Source: Watersipora subatra
Taxonomy: Eukaryota; Bryozoa; Gymnolaemata; Cheilostomatida; Watersiporidae
Direction of reading: 5' to 3'
Length of the DNA: 64,000 nt
NCBI RefSeq assembly: GCF_963576615.1
Contig: NC_088711.1
Span: forward strand, 11,947,369 to 12,011,368
Each line of letters starts with the position of its first letter. The stretch's first letter is position 1. This document shows, piece by piece, positions 1-10,132 of this stretch. Both the position numbers and the translations under genes were made by a program. The notes beneath the pieces are model-generated. The model saw only the letters and a program-made list of their open reading frames with translations. It was not told the DNA's origin and searched no databases.

Positions 1-778
1 CATTAAATGCGTCCGAGTTAAAAAACAAATCACTACCTATGTTGATGACACATGACAGATAATTAAAATGCACAAAGTATAGATACAACGATTTTTTTGT
101 ATAGCAGTGCTTGTTAACATGTTGGCAAAATGAAATATATAACCAAAACAAACGTTATAGATGGAGTTTGAAATTGAAAAAATATCGTATACATATTAAG
201 CAATATCAGCAAAATGGCTGGCAGTAGTAGGCCGATAGCTAAATTTGTACACGGACGCAAGTGAAAGGTTTATGTAGTGGAAGTGTGGCAATTCGTAGAC
301 AATACAACATTGATTAAGGAATACTTACCTTTTTTATGTATAAATGTAATAGGTGAGAACTGCATTTTCCAGTGGCCGCAAGAAACCAACGTTCGCGTGA
401 CCTTCTCGGTACACGTTGGCAGTAAATATTAATCGCATGTAAATTACTATTCATTAATTTAATTTATTTAATGATTAGTACATTTGTATAGCTGTATAGG
501 CCGCCAAACTCAGGACGGCGCTTTCTAACACGACAACAATTTTGCTGTTTCAAACGCACCAATGTCGTTGGGCGCCGTAAAGAGGCTCGCTAACCAGATA
601 TGACGTTTCCGTGTAAAAACGATGATGATTAGGTTATGTATAATAGAGGCGTGTACTAACCGGAGATTCCCGTTAACGCGCCCAAGATACCTAGTAGCGG
701 GTAATAGTCGGAAAATTATGGTACTCTATAAGGCGGACAATCAATCAGACAGACAACGATTGCCGTTTATATAGTAGA
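1..778. other. AT-rich sequence without recognisable gene
   Basis: No convincing open frame, RNA gene or repeat was seen here. It lies outside the triplicated segment and ends at the TA dinucleotide that flanks the transposon starting at 781. Confidence 0.5.
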
Positions 779-780
779 TA

Positions 781-1876
781 CAGTGAAACATGGATAACTC
801 GCCCTCGGATATAGCGAACACATGGTTAACTCGACTGGATTTGCTTGGTCCGTTCCCACGCAATGATAAATGGCTCTATATAACTCGAACTCAACACTGT
901 TAATTCGAACTGTTTTTTGCCCAACGGCTACCGAAACGGTTGATATCGCTTTATAAAATCACTTTATTCCAAGCCATAGCGGTAAACCTCAACTTTTCGT
1001 AATTCATAAGCGTCGTTATTACCTCAATCGACAAAATATTTTTGTCAACGACTTTTCTAAAGGTTTGGTGAAATTTGATTTATACTGCTACAGTGTATAC
1101 GATGAATAGCACGGGCTAGCCGGGTCACGCGCGCAAGGATTTTCGCCACGCACATAACAAAAACAGCATGTCGTTTTTGTTTTGTAATTGCGTGGCGAAA
1201 ATCCTTCCGACGTTGATTCCGTGTTGAATCAACGTCGGAATGTTGAATGTTTAAAACATCTTAAAAATTGTGGTAATTAAACGTATACGTTGTCTTAGCT
1301 AAAGAAAACTATTCATCGTTTGACCTAAACACAGAATACGTGTGTACATTCAATAAGTATCCATTCAAAAAGCGTGAGTGATATACAATGTACCGTAAAA
1401 ACTCGTAAAACTTTTAATTGAACTGCCTCGGAGTGTTGCTCTTAACGAATCCCAGGTAAAGTAAGCTAATCTTTGCATAAACTTCAAGAAAAATCGGCAA
1501 AATTGATCGTGGGTAAAACGCTCAAAAGAAAAAGATGTCTTTTCTTTTGCGCATTTCAGCAACGATCAAGTTTTGCCAATGTCAATCTAAAAAACGTCCT
1601 GGCAATAGCATCACCTCAAACAACAAACCAATCTCAAGTGATAAAAAAATCTCTATACTTTTTGATAAAAACGTTTTAAACTTTACATTAGAAGCATTTA
1701 ATTTGAAACAAGCCATTTGTGCTTTTGATTTATATTATAGTTTATATATGTACATGTATCTACTAATACATAAGTAAATACATGGACTTGTGACAGTGCT
1801 CTGATAACTTGAACGCTCTGATAATTCGAACACTTTTGCTCGGTCCTTTGAAGTTTGAGTTATCCATGTTTGACTG
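781..1876. mobile_element. Non-autonomous TA-flanked DNA transposon (pogo/Tc1-mariner style)
   Basis: The left end reads CAGTGAAACATGGATAACTC. The right end is its reverse complement with one mismatch (CAGTCAAACATGGATAACTC). Both ends are flanked by TA (779-780 and 1877-1878), the duplication typical of Tc1/mariner/pogo elements. Related subterminal motifs (ataactcgaac, taattcgaac) recur inside both ends. Open frames near 1473-1777 are short and resemble no transposase, so the copy appears non-autonomous. Superfamily assignment is inferred from the TIR and TA only. Confidence 0.7.
1135..1238. repeat. Two adjacent perfect hairpins
   Basis: The first hairpin has 17-bp perfect arms (AAGGATTTTCGCCACGC at 1135-1151, complement at 1190-1206) around an A-rich then T-rich loop. 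The second starts at the next base: a 13-bp arm CCGACGTTGATTC (1207-1219), a 6-nt loop, and its complement to 1238. They sit inside the TA-flanked transposon. Confidence 0.8.
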
Positions 1877-1910
<34 letters not shown>

Positions 1911-1920
1911 TATATATTTA
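1877..1920. repeat. TA microsatellite
   Basis: Short (TA)n tract directly after the transposon end, interrupted by TG and CA steps. Confidence 0.8.
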
Positions 1921-1953
1921 CATACTTAAAATTTTAAGAGAAGATACGTAGGT

Positions 1954-3225
1954 GTATTTATCCTTTGTAACTCATTTCAGCATTACGCTTGATTGTACAG
2001 AATGTTATTTACTTGTTCTGTCTTTTCCTGCTTATAGAGCTTGTGTAATAATGAGGCATACTCATTCACCAATCACCTTGCTTGAAACAATTACAGTTAT
2101 GCATGAGACTCATTCAGTACAAAACAACTTGTACGCAGAACTCATTTGCAAGTGGCTAGTCAGCGCTGACTTCCACAACAATAGTTTGACAAATAGTGTT
2201 TGAAGCACATCAATTAAAGCATCAATTATATCAGTACTGTTTCAGCTTATTCAGGTTCTTCAATATCTTGGCTTTCAAATGAGCCATTACTTGACATGGT
2301 GAGGCAGACATTGGTTGGTGTTTATAGGATTTCTCCAGAGCTTTACCACAAAAATGTTTTATGGTATAGGTTCGCAAATTATGACGTCACAATTTTCATA
2401 TTCGATGTGCTCTTACTGCTTACTTTCATCGCTTACCGCTTATACAATGTATTTATCAACTACGATAATGACGCTAGTGGCAGGCGAAGGTAGGACGGCT
2501 CCAGAGAACCAATGAAGATGACAAAGGAATCAGTGTCATTAGCTCTCCATGTGAAAGTTATTTCTATGATAAATAGCTCACATTTCAAGCACCATACTAT
2601 GTTTTCCCGATGATATTATGCACTAGCCCTCTCTTTTTATTGTGATGTTGAGGGGCACGACTGAGGCTAATTAACTTCAAGCATTGTGTGATCTCGCGAG
2701 AGTGCAATCTACATATAGTCCTAGGGCCACGCCGCTGCAGGTCACAATTTAATCGATGTGATTTCATTACCTTTATCAACGACAATATATTTATTGAAGC
2801 ATAATCATATTTAGAAAGCAACATGGAAAGCGATATAAATTCTTCAGATAATAATACTATACTACAACTAAGGGTGAAAAAAGCAAACTAACAATCACCG
2901 AAGATCTATTAACCCAGAACATGTGTTTGTATTGGTCGGGTGTTCGCACGATACCCGGGCATTGTTGATTATCTAGAATCCTAGTTTATTATTAGCGCTT
3001 TCTGGGTTTAAGAGCACCAATTGTCACAGAAAAGCGCAGCGTCAATGGCAGCGAAAGGGATCGACGGCCTAAGGCTAAATGCTAATTATGACATCACATT
3101 GTGGGAACGACAACCAAGTGTTTTTTTTATTGCAGGACATGCTTGTGACACCCTGTTTTTCATAGTTCTATTATTCTCTGTGTATTGAATATAGGCTCAT
3201 TCGAAATCCAAGACTCTGAAGTTCT
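1954..3225. other. Duplicated sequence with only eroded short frames
   Basis: This stretch matches 32778-34060 closely. A short frame at 2296-2493 starts with a real ATG, but its unit-2 counterpart from 33120 diverges in frame after about 35 codons. A second frame starting at 2823 is shifted relative to unit 2 (33650-33741). Neither keeps its frame between copies, so I do not call genes here. Confidence 0.45.
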
Positions 3226-3229
3226 GAAA

Positions 3230-3425
3230 TATATGATAAAAGCACTGATATAATTTATGTGCTTTAAAATAACTTTCTCTGCTTAGAGAATGAATATTAG
3301 ATGGAAGATTGTAAAGCAACTAGCAATGATATTTTCAAAATAAATTTTGTATGTAATTTGTACATGTCACATAAGTTGAAATGAGTGAAAAATCTAACTG
3401 TCCAGTAAAAAAATTATTACACACA
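3230..3425 (-). mobile_element. LINE 3' UTR fragment
   Basis: The stretch with tagagaatgaatattagatg and caatgatattttcaaaat is a diverged copy of the 3' part of the LINE at 5657-6488. It is shared with unit 2 (about 34060-34260) and unit 3 (about 46110-46290), so it predates the triplication. Confidence 0.6.
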
Positions 3426-4004
3426 CCATATATATTTATAAGTTATTATATAAATTTAATACAAGCACGGCAAACCCACCTGAACTGACTAGCTTTGGCA
3501 GAACATAATCGAATATTCTAAGTTAGAGGAGACAACTACTGCTTGCAGTCACATATTTATCGCTTAGTTGTAATAAAAATGTGCCACCAGCCAGTATCTA
3601 GTGTTAATGGTAAAAATAACACTATGTTATTCACATGGCTCGCTTAAAATTTATGAGTGGCTCGTGTCATACAAGATTTTGATAAGAAATCTGATAGCTA
3701 GCTGAGCCATTAGTGTTCCCTGTTGCAATATTAACTCACACGGTACATGATTTTACTTGTTTCGTATTTTTTAAGCTGAATTTTAAAAATAACGCTCTTC
3801 AAACGTAACCTATATGTTATATCATTCATTCGATTTGATCGATTACTTGTTGCCATTTTTATGATTCTTGTCTGGCATAAATTAAAAAAAAATTTGTTTG
3901 AAATTAAAATATCATTAATAACTCACCATTTCAAATTTTTATTCCAAAAAACTACTCTTTCCATGAAAACGTTTAAATTGATCAGACCCGCTGTCATTAG
4001 AAAA

Positions 4005-4185
4005 CAAAAAGCCAATCAGCTTCAAGCCAATCAGCTTCAAGCCAATCAGCTTTAAGCTAAACAGTTTTAAGCCGATCAGCTTTAAGCTAAACAGTTTTAA
4101 GCCTATCAGCTTTTAGCGAATCAGCATTAAGCCAATCAACTATAAGCCAATCAGCCTTTAGCCAATTAGCTTTTAGCCAATGGCA
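4005..4185 (+). repeat. CCAAT-rich minisatellite, unit 1
   Basis: Tandem degenerate repeat of about 14 bp, best unit AAGCCAATCAGCTT, roughly twelve copies. Seven copies keep CCAAT and four of these read exactly CCAATCAG, the core bound by NF-Y in animals. The array lies 400-600 bp upstream of the candidate exon at 4594 and is kept in all three units. A regulatory role is inference. Confidence 0.75.
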
Positions 4186-4593
4186 GAACAGTATGTTTGT
4201 TAATCATAAAAACCACTACTCATTAATCTAAATAATGCTTACCATATACAAGCAGTTTAAAAACTATTTCTTTTTTATTTTTGAATTCATTTAAACAATA
4301 TAATGTAAGTAAAACTATGTAGTCCTATCTACTCTAGTTTACTGTCTGTTACATTAGAAGATTGGGATATTTATTCAATAATTGAAAACTGCCTTCAGAC
4401 ACTTTGGAGACCGCCTGACTTAATTCGTAAAACCACGAAGCTTTGCTTTCTGTCGTCAAACTTCAGGGGCATAAAATTACATTATAGTAGATATTTTCTT
4501 CAACTACTTTGCTTATAAAAGAAATACATAAGTTGTAAGAAAAGTTGAATAACAGAGGGTTTTATCACACAATGATACATTTTATTTTTGTAG

Positions 4594-4669
4594 GTGCTGG
4601 TGCTGCAGAGTTGCCTTACTGATCGTGACCAACAGGTGTCTACGAGTCATAACACAGCGACCAACTTTG
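4594..4669 (+). CDS. Candidate 76-nt internal exon, unit 1
   Basis: The exon is bounded by a strong acceptor (ttttatttttgtag just before 4594) and a consensus donor (GTAAGT from 4670). It is 76 nt, phase-changing, and open in two forward frames, so the reading frame is not settled; one frame gives a Ser/Thr/Asn-rich peptide. Both splice sites and the length recur at 35418-35493 and 47594-47669, although the unit-2 donor is weaker (GTAAAC). The product is not recognised. It could instead be part of a 5' UTR leading to the ORF about 600 bp downstream. Confidence 0.4.
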
Positions 4670-5275
4670 GTAAGTTATTTATTAATGAAATTATTAACTA
4701 TATGCTCAAACTTCTACATTTGCATGAATATAAACCTGCTATTACTGTTTCTGAGCAAGTTCAAGTGGACACTTGCTAGCAGTTAGCCTTGTCCTTATAT
4801 ATCTCTAAGGCACCTGCATAGCTTGTCAGAGCTAATTTATTACTTCACCAAGTTTGCAGACAGTACTATGGCTATATTTTTCTCAAATGAACACAAATTT
4901 AGTTATTTTACCAATTCCACTTTTTTTGCTTTTGCGTTGTTAGTGGCAATCACTGTTGTTGCAAAATAATCTGAACGCAACCATGACCAGATTTTCAAGA
5001 GTCAAATTAAAAAGAACAACCACCACAAGAATTACGTTTTATGACCATCAAATTTTATGAAAATTCAGACGCGTCTCTCCAAGAAGTAGAATCTTCTCCG
5101 GAAGAACCCGGCTATATTTATCAGAACATGATAGAATTCAAAGTATATTTTTTATTAGACACGGTTGAAAAAATTTCATAAAAACACCTTTTTGCGACAT
5201 TTACCAAGGAAACCGCTGCACAGTTTTCATGCCAATAGTTTGCAAGGTCAGTTGATGGTCCAGCAATAACAGATT

Positions 5276-5626
5276 ATGCCTTTTCATTTAGACGTAAAAG
5301 AAGCGAGCATGACTCTAGGTGTTGGAAGCAGAAGTTGTGACAGCTACAGATTTCCATGTGGAGATTGCTGCCTCGTTACCTCAACTTCACGAGGAAAGAA
5401 ATCTGAGCGAGGCTTCCTAGCTGAAACCCTTGCAAAAATCCCTCGGGGAAAATCCTCAGATGAGACCTCAGACATACGAAACATTTTCTTGGAGGCAAAT
5501 AGAAAAATGAATAAACGGCAAATACCAGAAATACACCATAATTTATCAAAAATACTGCTATTGCAACCGCCTCATCAACGCTTTAGTATGCAACAGAAAG
5601 TAGTTAACTTTTTTCGGAGCAAGTAA
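5276..5626 (+). CDS. Conserved 116-aa hypothetical protein, unit 1
   Basis: The frame opens at an ATG and ends at TAA. It is kept in all three units (35969-36319 and 48391-48750) with scattered substitutions, no stops and, in unit 3, an in-frame 9-nt gain. This suggests coding. The protein has a Cys-containing segment (CDSYRFPCGDCC, about residues 22-33), a basic Ser/Arg middle and a conserved C-terminal half (from about residue 63) ending NFFRSK. No signal peptide or membrane segment is seen, and I recognise no domain. It may be the last exon of a longer gene: an AG lies just upstream (aataacag at about 5272), but with a poor pyrimidine tract. It sits between the candidate 76-nt exon and the 42-bp array. 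Confidence 0.5.
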   Translation: MPFHLDVKEASMTLGVGSRSCDSYRFPCGDCCLVTSTSRGKKSERGFLAETLAKIPRGKSSDETSDIRNIFLEANRKMNKRQIPEIHHNLSKILLLQPPHQRFSMQQKVVNFFRSK

Positions 5627-5656
5627 GCTAGACTGTTATATACTTACACGTACGTA

Positions 5657-5682
5657 TATATATATATATATATATATATAAT
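5657..5682. repeat. TA microsatellite at the LINE 3' end
   Basis: An uninterrupted TA tract directly abuts the AATAAAG-bearing 3' end of the minus-strand LINE, in the place of a poly-A tail. Confidence 0.85.
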
Positions 5683-5903
5683 ACTTTATTGGCAATAATT
5701 TCATTTCAAAAATAGAAATGTTTTTCAAATTAGGCCATACAACAATAGTAAAACAAAAAAAGGGAAAAAAGCAACAGTTAGCCATTAAAATTGAATAAAT
5801 AGTCTGACAAATATAGTGTTTAAAATGCCTTTCTCTACTAAGAGAACGGATATTTGGTAGAAGATTGTTAAAGCAGCTGGCAATGACATTTTCAAAATGA
5901 TTG

Positions 5904-6480
5904 TTAGTGATTGTATGCAATTTGTTCATATTTGAAATGAGTTAAGAACTTGTAATTGTCATGTAAAAAACGAGGACACAAACCATGAAAAATCTTGAAA
6001 CATTGAATTGAAGTAAAATAAATATTTAGCATAGGCAGAGTAAGAAGACACAGAGATTTGGAAAGATCATTTGTTGGAATAATATATGCAGGCATATGAT
6101 GTAAATTTGCAATGAGTCGAAATGCTCTTTTTTGCAACAAAAATAAATCCTTAGTGACATATCTTGGAGCTAGATTATAATAAATGTGGATACCATAAAT
6201 AATATGGCAAAATATAAACTGATAATAAAATGCAATAGCAGATTTTGAGTTCATGCATGGCCTGCAAAACTGGAGCAGAGTCAACGACTTCGTGACCTTA
6301 CTACAAACAGTGTCGACATGATTATTCCAAGAGAGTCGATCTGTCAAAACAAATCCTAACAATTTTGTCTTATGTCTACAAGTGATGGATTGACTGTTAA
6401 ACTTAAGAGTAAAGCTGTTTCGAAGGTTTTCATCAGTATTATAAAGAAGAAAGTGTGATTTTTGTAAATTGACACTAATT
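5904..6480 (-). pseudogene. C-terminal reverse-transcriptase fragment of the LINE
   Basis: The minus-strand frame contains LGFVLTDRLSWNNHVDTVCS followed further on by LLQKRAFRLIANL. This matches the layout of the thumb and connection region in CR1/Jockey/RTE-type retrotransposon proteins (LG..id..LsW..Hi...c.K..k; then L..LQKraiRli). The catalytic YxDD part and the endonuclease are absent because of 5' truncation. There is no true start codon, so the fragment cannot encode a working enzyme. Confidence 0.7.
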
Positions 6481-6879
6481 TACAAAAATACGTAGACACT
6501 AATCCAAGGATAAATACTAAATGAGCAAGGAAATATTGTTCATTTGAGAATGTACAAAATTAGAACTATTTTGAAACAGTACCTAATTTGTAGATTTTGC
6601 TTTTTGTCACGCCAAAATTTGAAATAACTTGTCAATATTTTGAGAATTGCTTTTTTATGATTCTCATGCAGTTTCCTTCCCCGTACAGTCAGTGTGCTTA
6701 TCTCCCTATATGGCACCTATACTGCTGCCAACATTTATAAACTGTTCTCTCAAGTGATGTATATTCAACTACATGTATTAATAAACATACGAACTGTATA
6801 CTGAGTTTATTGGGTGGCACACCAAGTATTGTAACTCAAAACTTGTGAGAGATGTGAGCTTAGAATCTTCATAATTATC

Positions 6880-7350
6880 TACCATATACAGGTCAATCAA
6901 AAATCGTTAAAACTGTATACCTTACGCGAATCAACTATATATTGACCAAACTGTATACCATATAAAAGGCAAGTACACAATGACGAAACCGTATACCATA
7001 CACAGGGCAACTATACATTGATGAAACTGTGCGCCATATACAATGAACCATACATTGACCAAACTGTATATGATATACAGGGCAAGTATACATTGATAAA
7101 ACTGTATACCATATACAGGGCAAGTACACAATGACAAAACTGTATACCACATACAGGCTACTATAAGTTGATGAAACTGTGCGTCATATAAAAGTGAACT
7201 ATACATTGATCCAACTGTATATAATATACACAGCAAGTATACATTGATAAAACTGTATACCATATACAGGGCAAGTATACAATGACGAAACCGTATACCA
7301 TATACAGGGTCACTATACATTGATGAAACTGTGCGTGTCTTATACAAGTG
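6880..7350. repeat. Tandem array, about 42-bp unit, unit 1
   Basis: A degenerate unit built on gtataccatatacagggcaa and gtatacattgataaaact repeats roughly eleven times. Copies lie at 36740-37210 and 49170-49640. Because the unit is a multiple of three and stop-poor on the minus strand, it produces long spurious Tyr/Cys/Val-rich frames. Confidence 0.85.
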
Positions 7351-7504
7351 AAATGGACTATACTTTGATTACACAGCTTTGCCAGTGTAGAATATTGCAA
7401 CACAGTTACTTTACAAGGTTGTTAATGAAAGGGGATAACTCTATGAATAGAGTATTGCAATGCCAACTTAATTCAAACCATTTATAATCTCTTGTTCCTA
7501 CAAG

Positions 7505-7908
7505 CCATTAATACCAGTAACAACAATAATAGTAATACATTGATCACTAACTCGTATCCAGAATACGGTGGCGTACTAGATTCTATTAATAGGACCAGTA
7601 GAGCGTTAGCTATCACTATGCCAAAAGACGATCTTCCTTCATGGTTACAAACACGGAAACTTTCTAGATGTCACTCTCTTCCACCATTAAATCTACCAAA
7701 GGAGAAAATGCTAACTAGATCAAGGGTATCGCTAGTACCTAATGCTACATTCAACTATTAATCTATGCCAAGTGACAGAATGAATCAGCATCATGTGAAC
7801 ACACAAACAGATCCTCTGCAGGTGACAGAACGAGCTGCGCAGAAAGAGCTGCGAAAGGATGGAAGCTCAGATGAAGGTTTGAAAGGTTTGATGTTTTTGA
7901 AAGTTTAG
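7505..7908 (+). pseudogene. Candidate terminal exon with premature stop, unit 1
   Basis: A good acceptor (ctcttgttcctacaag) precedes a frame that starts with two bases of a split codon. It encodes an Asn-rich stretch, then MPKDDLPSWLQT and CHSLPPLNL. In unit 1 the codon after FNY (7759-7761) is TAA; unit 3 has CAA there and reads on 49 codons to a shared TAG (7906-7908 here). The lost tail contains NTQTDPLQ, whose TQT resembles a dynein light chain LC8 docking motif (inference). The domain is not recognised. Unit 1 therefore encodes a shortened C-terminus or is decayed. Confidence 0.45.
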
Positions 7909-8141
7909 ATCTAGCAGCCAGAAGGCAATAGATAGAATACACATAAAACTCAGTCCAAAAACCTTACAAGTTTAGAAACCCGCCAAGTGAAATTACTAAT
8001 CGACTGAACCTGTTGAAATTAGCTTTATGATTGAGTTTAGGTTTTCTCTTTTTATAATAATTTAAGAAGCATTCTCAACTTGGACATCTTCATCGATAAA
8101 CTCCATGTTAAAGAGTTCAATAGAATCGAATTATGGCTGCT

Positions 8142-9024
8142 TTAAAGGTTGACTTGCAACAAAGTTCACATTACAGTTATTTCATATCAAAAGATTCACC
8201 ATGTCTTACTCTGCTGGGTTGTAGGTGCCAAATATGTAGGAATGTGATTACAACCTCTTAAAAGCTAAAAAATGAACAGTTAATCACAGCCACACGAGAC
8301 CGCCGTAGTTTGGATTCTCTTTCCAAAATGGCTCAAATGTAACGCAGTTGTGAGAGATGGTTTCTGTTTACACTTTCATGTAACCTTATTCGTCGAAATA
8401 TTTTCACAAATATACTTCACGCATTCAATAAAACCATGTCTATTGTTCTTACGCGTCTATTTTATTGTCATTGTAAGGCTGTCACATTTAACAGTGATAT
8501 CTTTAACTTACCGAAAAAATTCATTTAATTTTTTAGCCTTACCTCGAAGGAGTACATATCATTGTCTGATAATCATGACGAGCCTGTTGGTCACCTGTGA
8601 TAATCGAAAAGTGCTGCAAAAATTATTTGCAAAGTATTGGGTCACATGATCAGATTACGACTTGCCGCTTAGACCAGGCCGAAACAAAACTGTAAAGTAG
8701 CGAGCATCTATATTTGATACAGAGTTTTCGGTAAAACCCAAAGTGTTTGTCATAAACTAGTGCTACGATAAGTTTATATTGAGCTTTTTATTGGCCTTTC
8801 AATTCACGTAAGAACATCACGTGACAAGACAATAACCAAATTTCATGGCTACGTCAGAGAAATAAATAGATTGCAATCTACGGCGGCTTTTCGTTTTTGA
8901 GCTTTGAAGAGCTTGTAATCACCTTTCCACACATTTGGCACTTACAACACAACAGAGTAAGACATGGTGAATCTTTAGATACCAAATAACTGTAATGTGA
9001 ATTTTGTTGCAAGTCAACCTTTAA
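8142..9024. mobile_element. Fold-back element with long inverted arms, unit 1
   Basis: Arms of about 150 bp face each other: TTAAAGGTTGACTTGCAAC at 8142-8160 and its exact complement at 9006-9024, with similarity running inward to the gccgccgtag motif on both sides. The same arm occurs once at 62648-62775, where it reads in frame from a THAP/P-type transposase fragment. I infer that each arm is a copy of the 3' end of that transposase gene. The middle (about 8330-8870) has no convincing gene. No target duplication is evident. The whole element recurs in unit 3, so it predates the duplication; unit 2 has lost it. Confidence 0.6.
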
Positions 9025-9213
9025 GCTTGGTTGAATTCAATAACTAGTAATTTATCTGCAAATGACGAATGAGCCAGTTTATTTTTAGAAGTCAGAAAAT
9101 GTGCCTTTTTTAATATCCAACCAATAAATCTAATAATACTAGTGGTATGTACTATTAATAAAAATAATACTAGTGATATATGCTATTAATTATGTCACCG
9201 ATTGATTTTTCTG

Positions 9214-9372
9214 ATGAATCAAGATTTGAGTGACATCGAGAGTACAAAGCAAGCGTCAGCATCAGAAGAGATTGATATTGATCTCTTTGATCCAGAAGTG
9301 ACAGCGGCTGCAATAAAAATTCAAGCAGAATTTAAAGGGATGAAAACGAGACAAGAATTAAAAAGCAACAAG
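9214..9372 (+). CDS. First IQ-motif exon of a neuromodulin-like protein, unit 1
   Basis: The frame from ATG 9214 reads an acidic lead with DIDLFDPEV and then AAAIKIQAEFKGMKTRQEL, an IQ motif (IQxxxKGxxxR) that in this family binds calmodulin. The block parallels the one in the next exon (DIDLNDPDV then AAAIKIQTSLKGHVTRKQ), so the gene carries two repeated IQ modules. The 3' border is uncertain: AAG|GTTCTC at 9372/9373 keeps phase zero and would join the exon at 10133, but it is a weak donor. The frame may instead begin by splicing at AG before 9226. Known IQ proteins with this motif include neuromodulin, neurogranin and Sp17; orthology is not claimed. Confidence 0.5.
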
Positions 9373-10132
9373 GTTCTCTCAAGATTATCTGTTCATGATA
9401 AATTATTGAAATTATTATTATTGAAATTCACAGTAAATTATTGCTTGTTCTGTGTCCAAGAGAGAACACTAACAATTAAAAATGCAACAAAAAATAACCT
9501 CATCTGATGAACTGGCAGCATCAGTTTTGGTTTCAAAAAATAATGGTAAACCGAAGGTGTTACAGAGAAAAATTAATTGACTGACGATCAATTAATTTTT
9601 TTTAAATGAATAGGTTTTGTACAATTGGAGACGATTTGCTTTCAAAGCAATAAATTTCTCTAAATATATTTGTGAATTTAAGATTTAAACAGCCATAGCA
9701 TTCTAAATGTTCTCTAGTTGTAAAGATTGTTCGCTGAAGTTCACTTTGTTGGCATTTTCATTTCCTGTCTGATGAATTCTTCTTTAACCAATGAAATCAT
9801 CTGTGGATGACAAGATTTCTAATAATGATACCTGTCCAAGTTTCTATCACCAACTTAATGATTAAACAAGTGTTGTCAAATGTATTTCATGTTGTGATTA
9901 CTTTTGACAGGTATCGGCAGCAGTAGACACATCTGCTCAGTTAATATCACTAGTCAGCACTATGCTTGATTTGATCAATTTGGATTGGCACTACTAACTA
10001 TTGGCACCACTAAACACCTCACCCTGTGGCACTTAGTTTGAATAAAATGTGCTTAACTTACTGTCATCCCTTAACCTATTTGTTTGTGTCATGACTTGTC
10101 AATTTGATAGGTCAAATATTTGGCTATTTTAG
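9373..10132. other. Presumed intron between IQ exons, unit 1
   Basis: No coding signal was seen. The 3' end has a usable acceptor (tatttggctattttag). A closely similar stretch recurs in unit 3, and a shortened version in unit 2 (37950-38560). Confidence 0.45.

Larger units (their letters stand above)
5657..6488 (-). mobile_element. 5'-truncated non-LTR retrotransposon (CR1/Jockey-like) insertion
   Basis: The element is flanked by a 6-bp direct repeat TACGTA (5651-5656 and 6489-6494). Units 2 and 3 show the empty site with one TACGTA (near 36343 and 48774), so the insertion followed the triplication. On the minus strand it carries the C-terminal part of a reverse-transcriptase protein (about 6480 down to 5904), then a 3' UTR ending in AATAAAG and a TA-repeat tail, as in LINEs ending in a microsatellite. 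It is heavily 5'-truncated. Confidence 0.85.

Noticed and set aside
6931..7403. Long minus-strand frames rich in Tyr, Val and Cys
   Set aside because: They lie wholly within a tandem array whose period is a multiple of three, so the open frame is a by-product. The same happens at 36787-37131 and 49221-49639.
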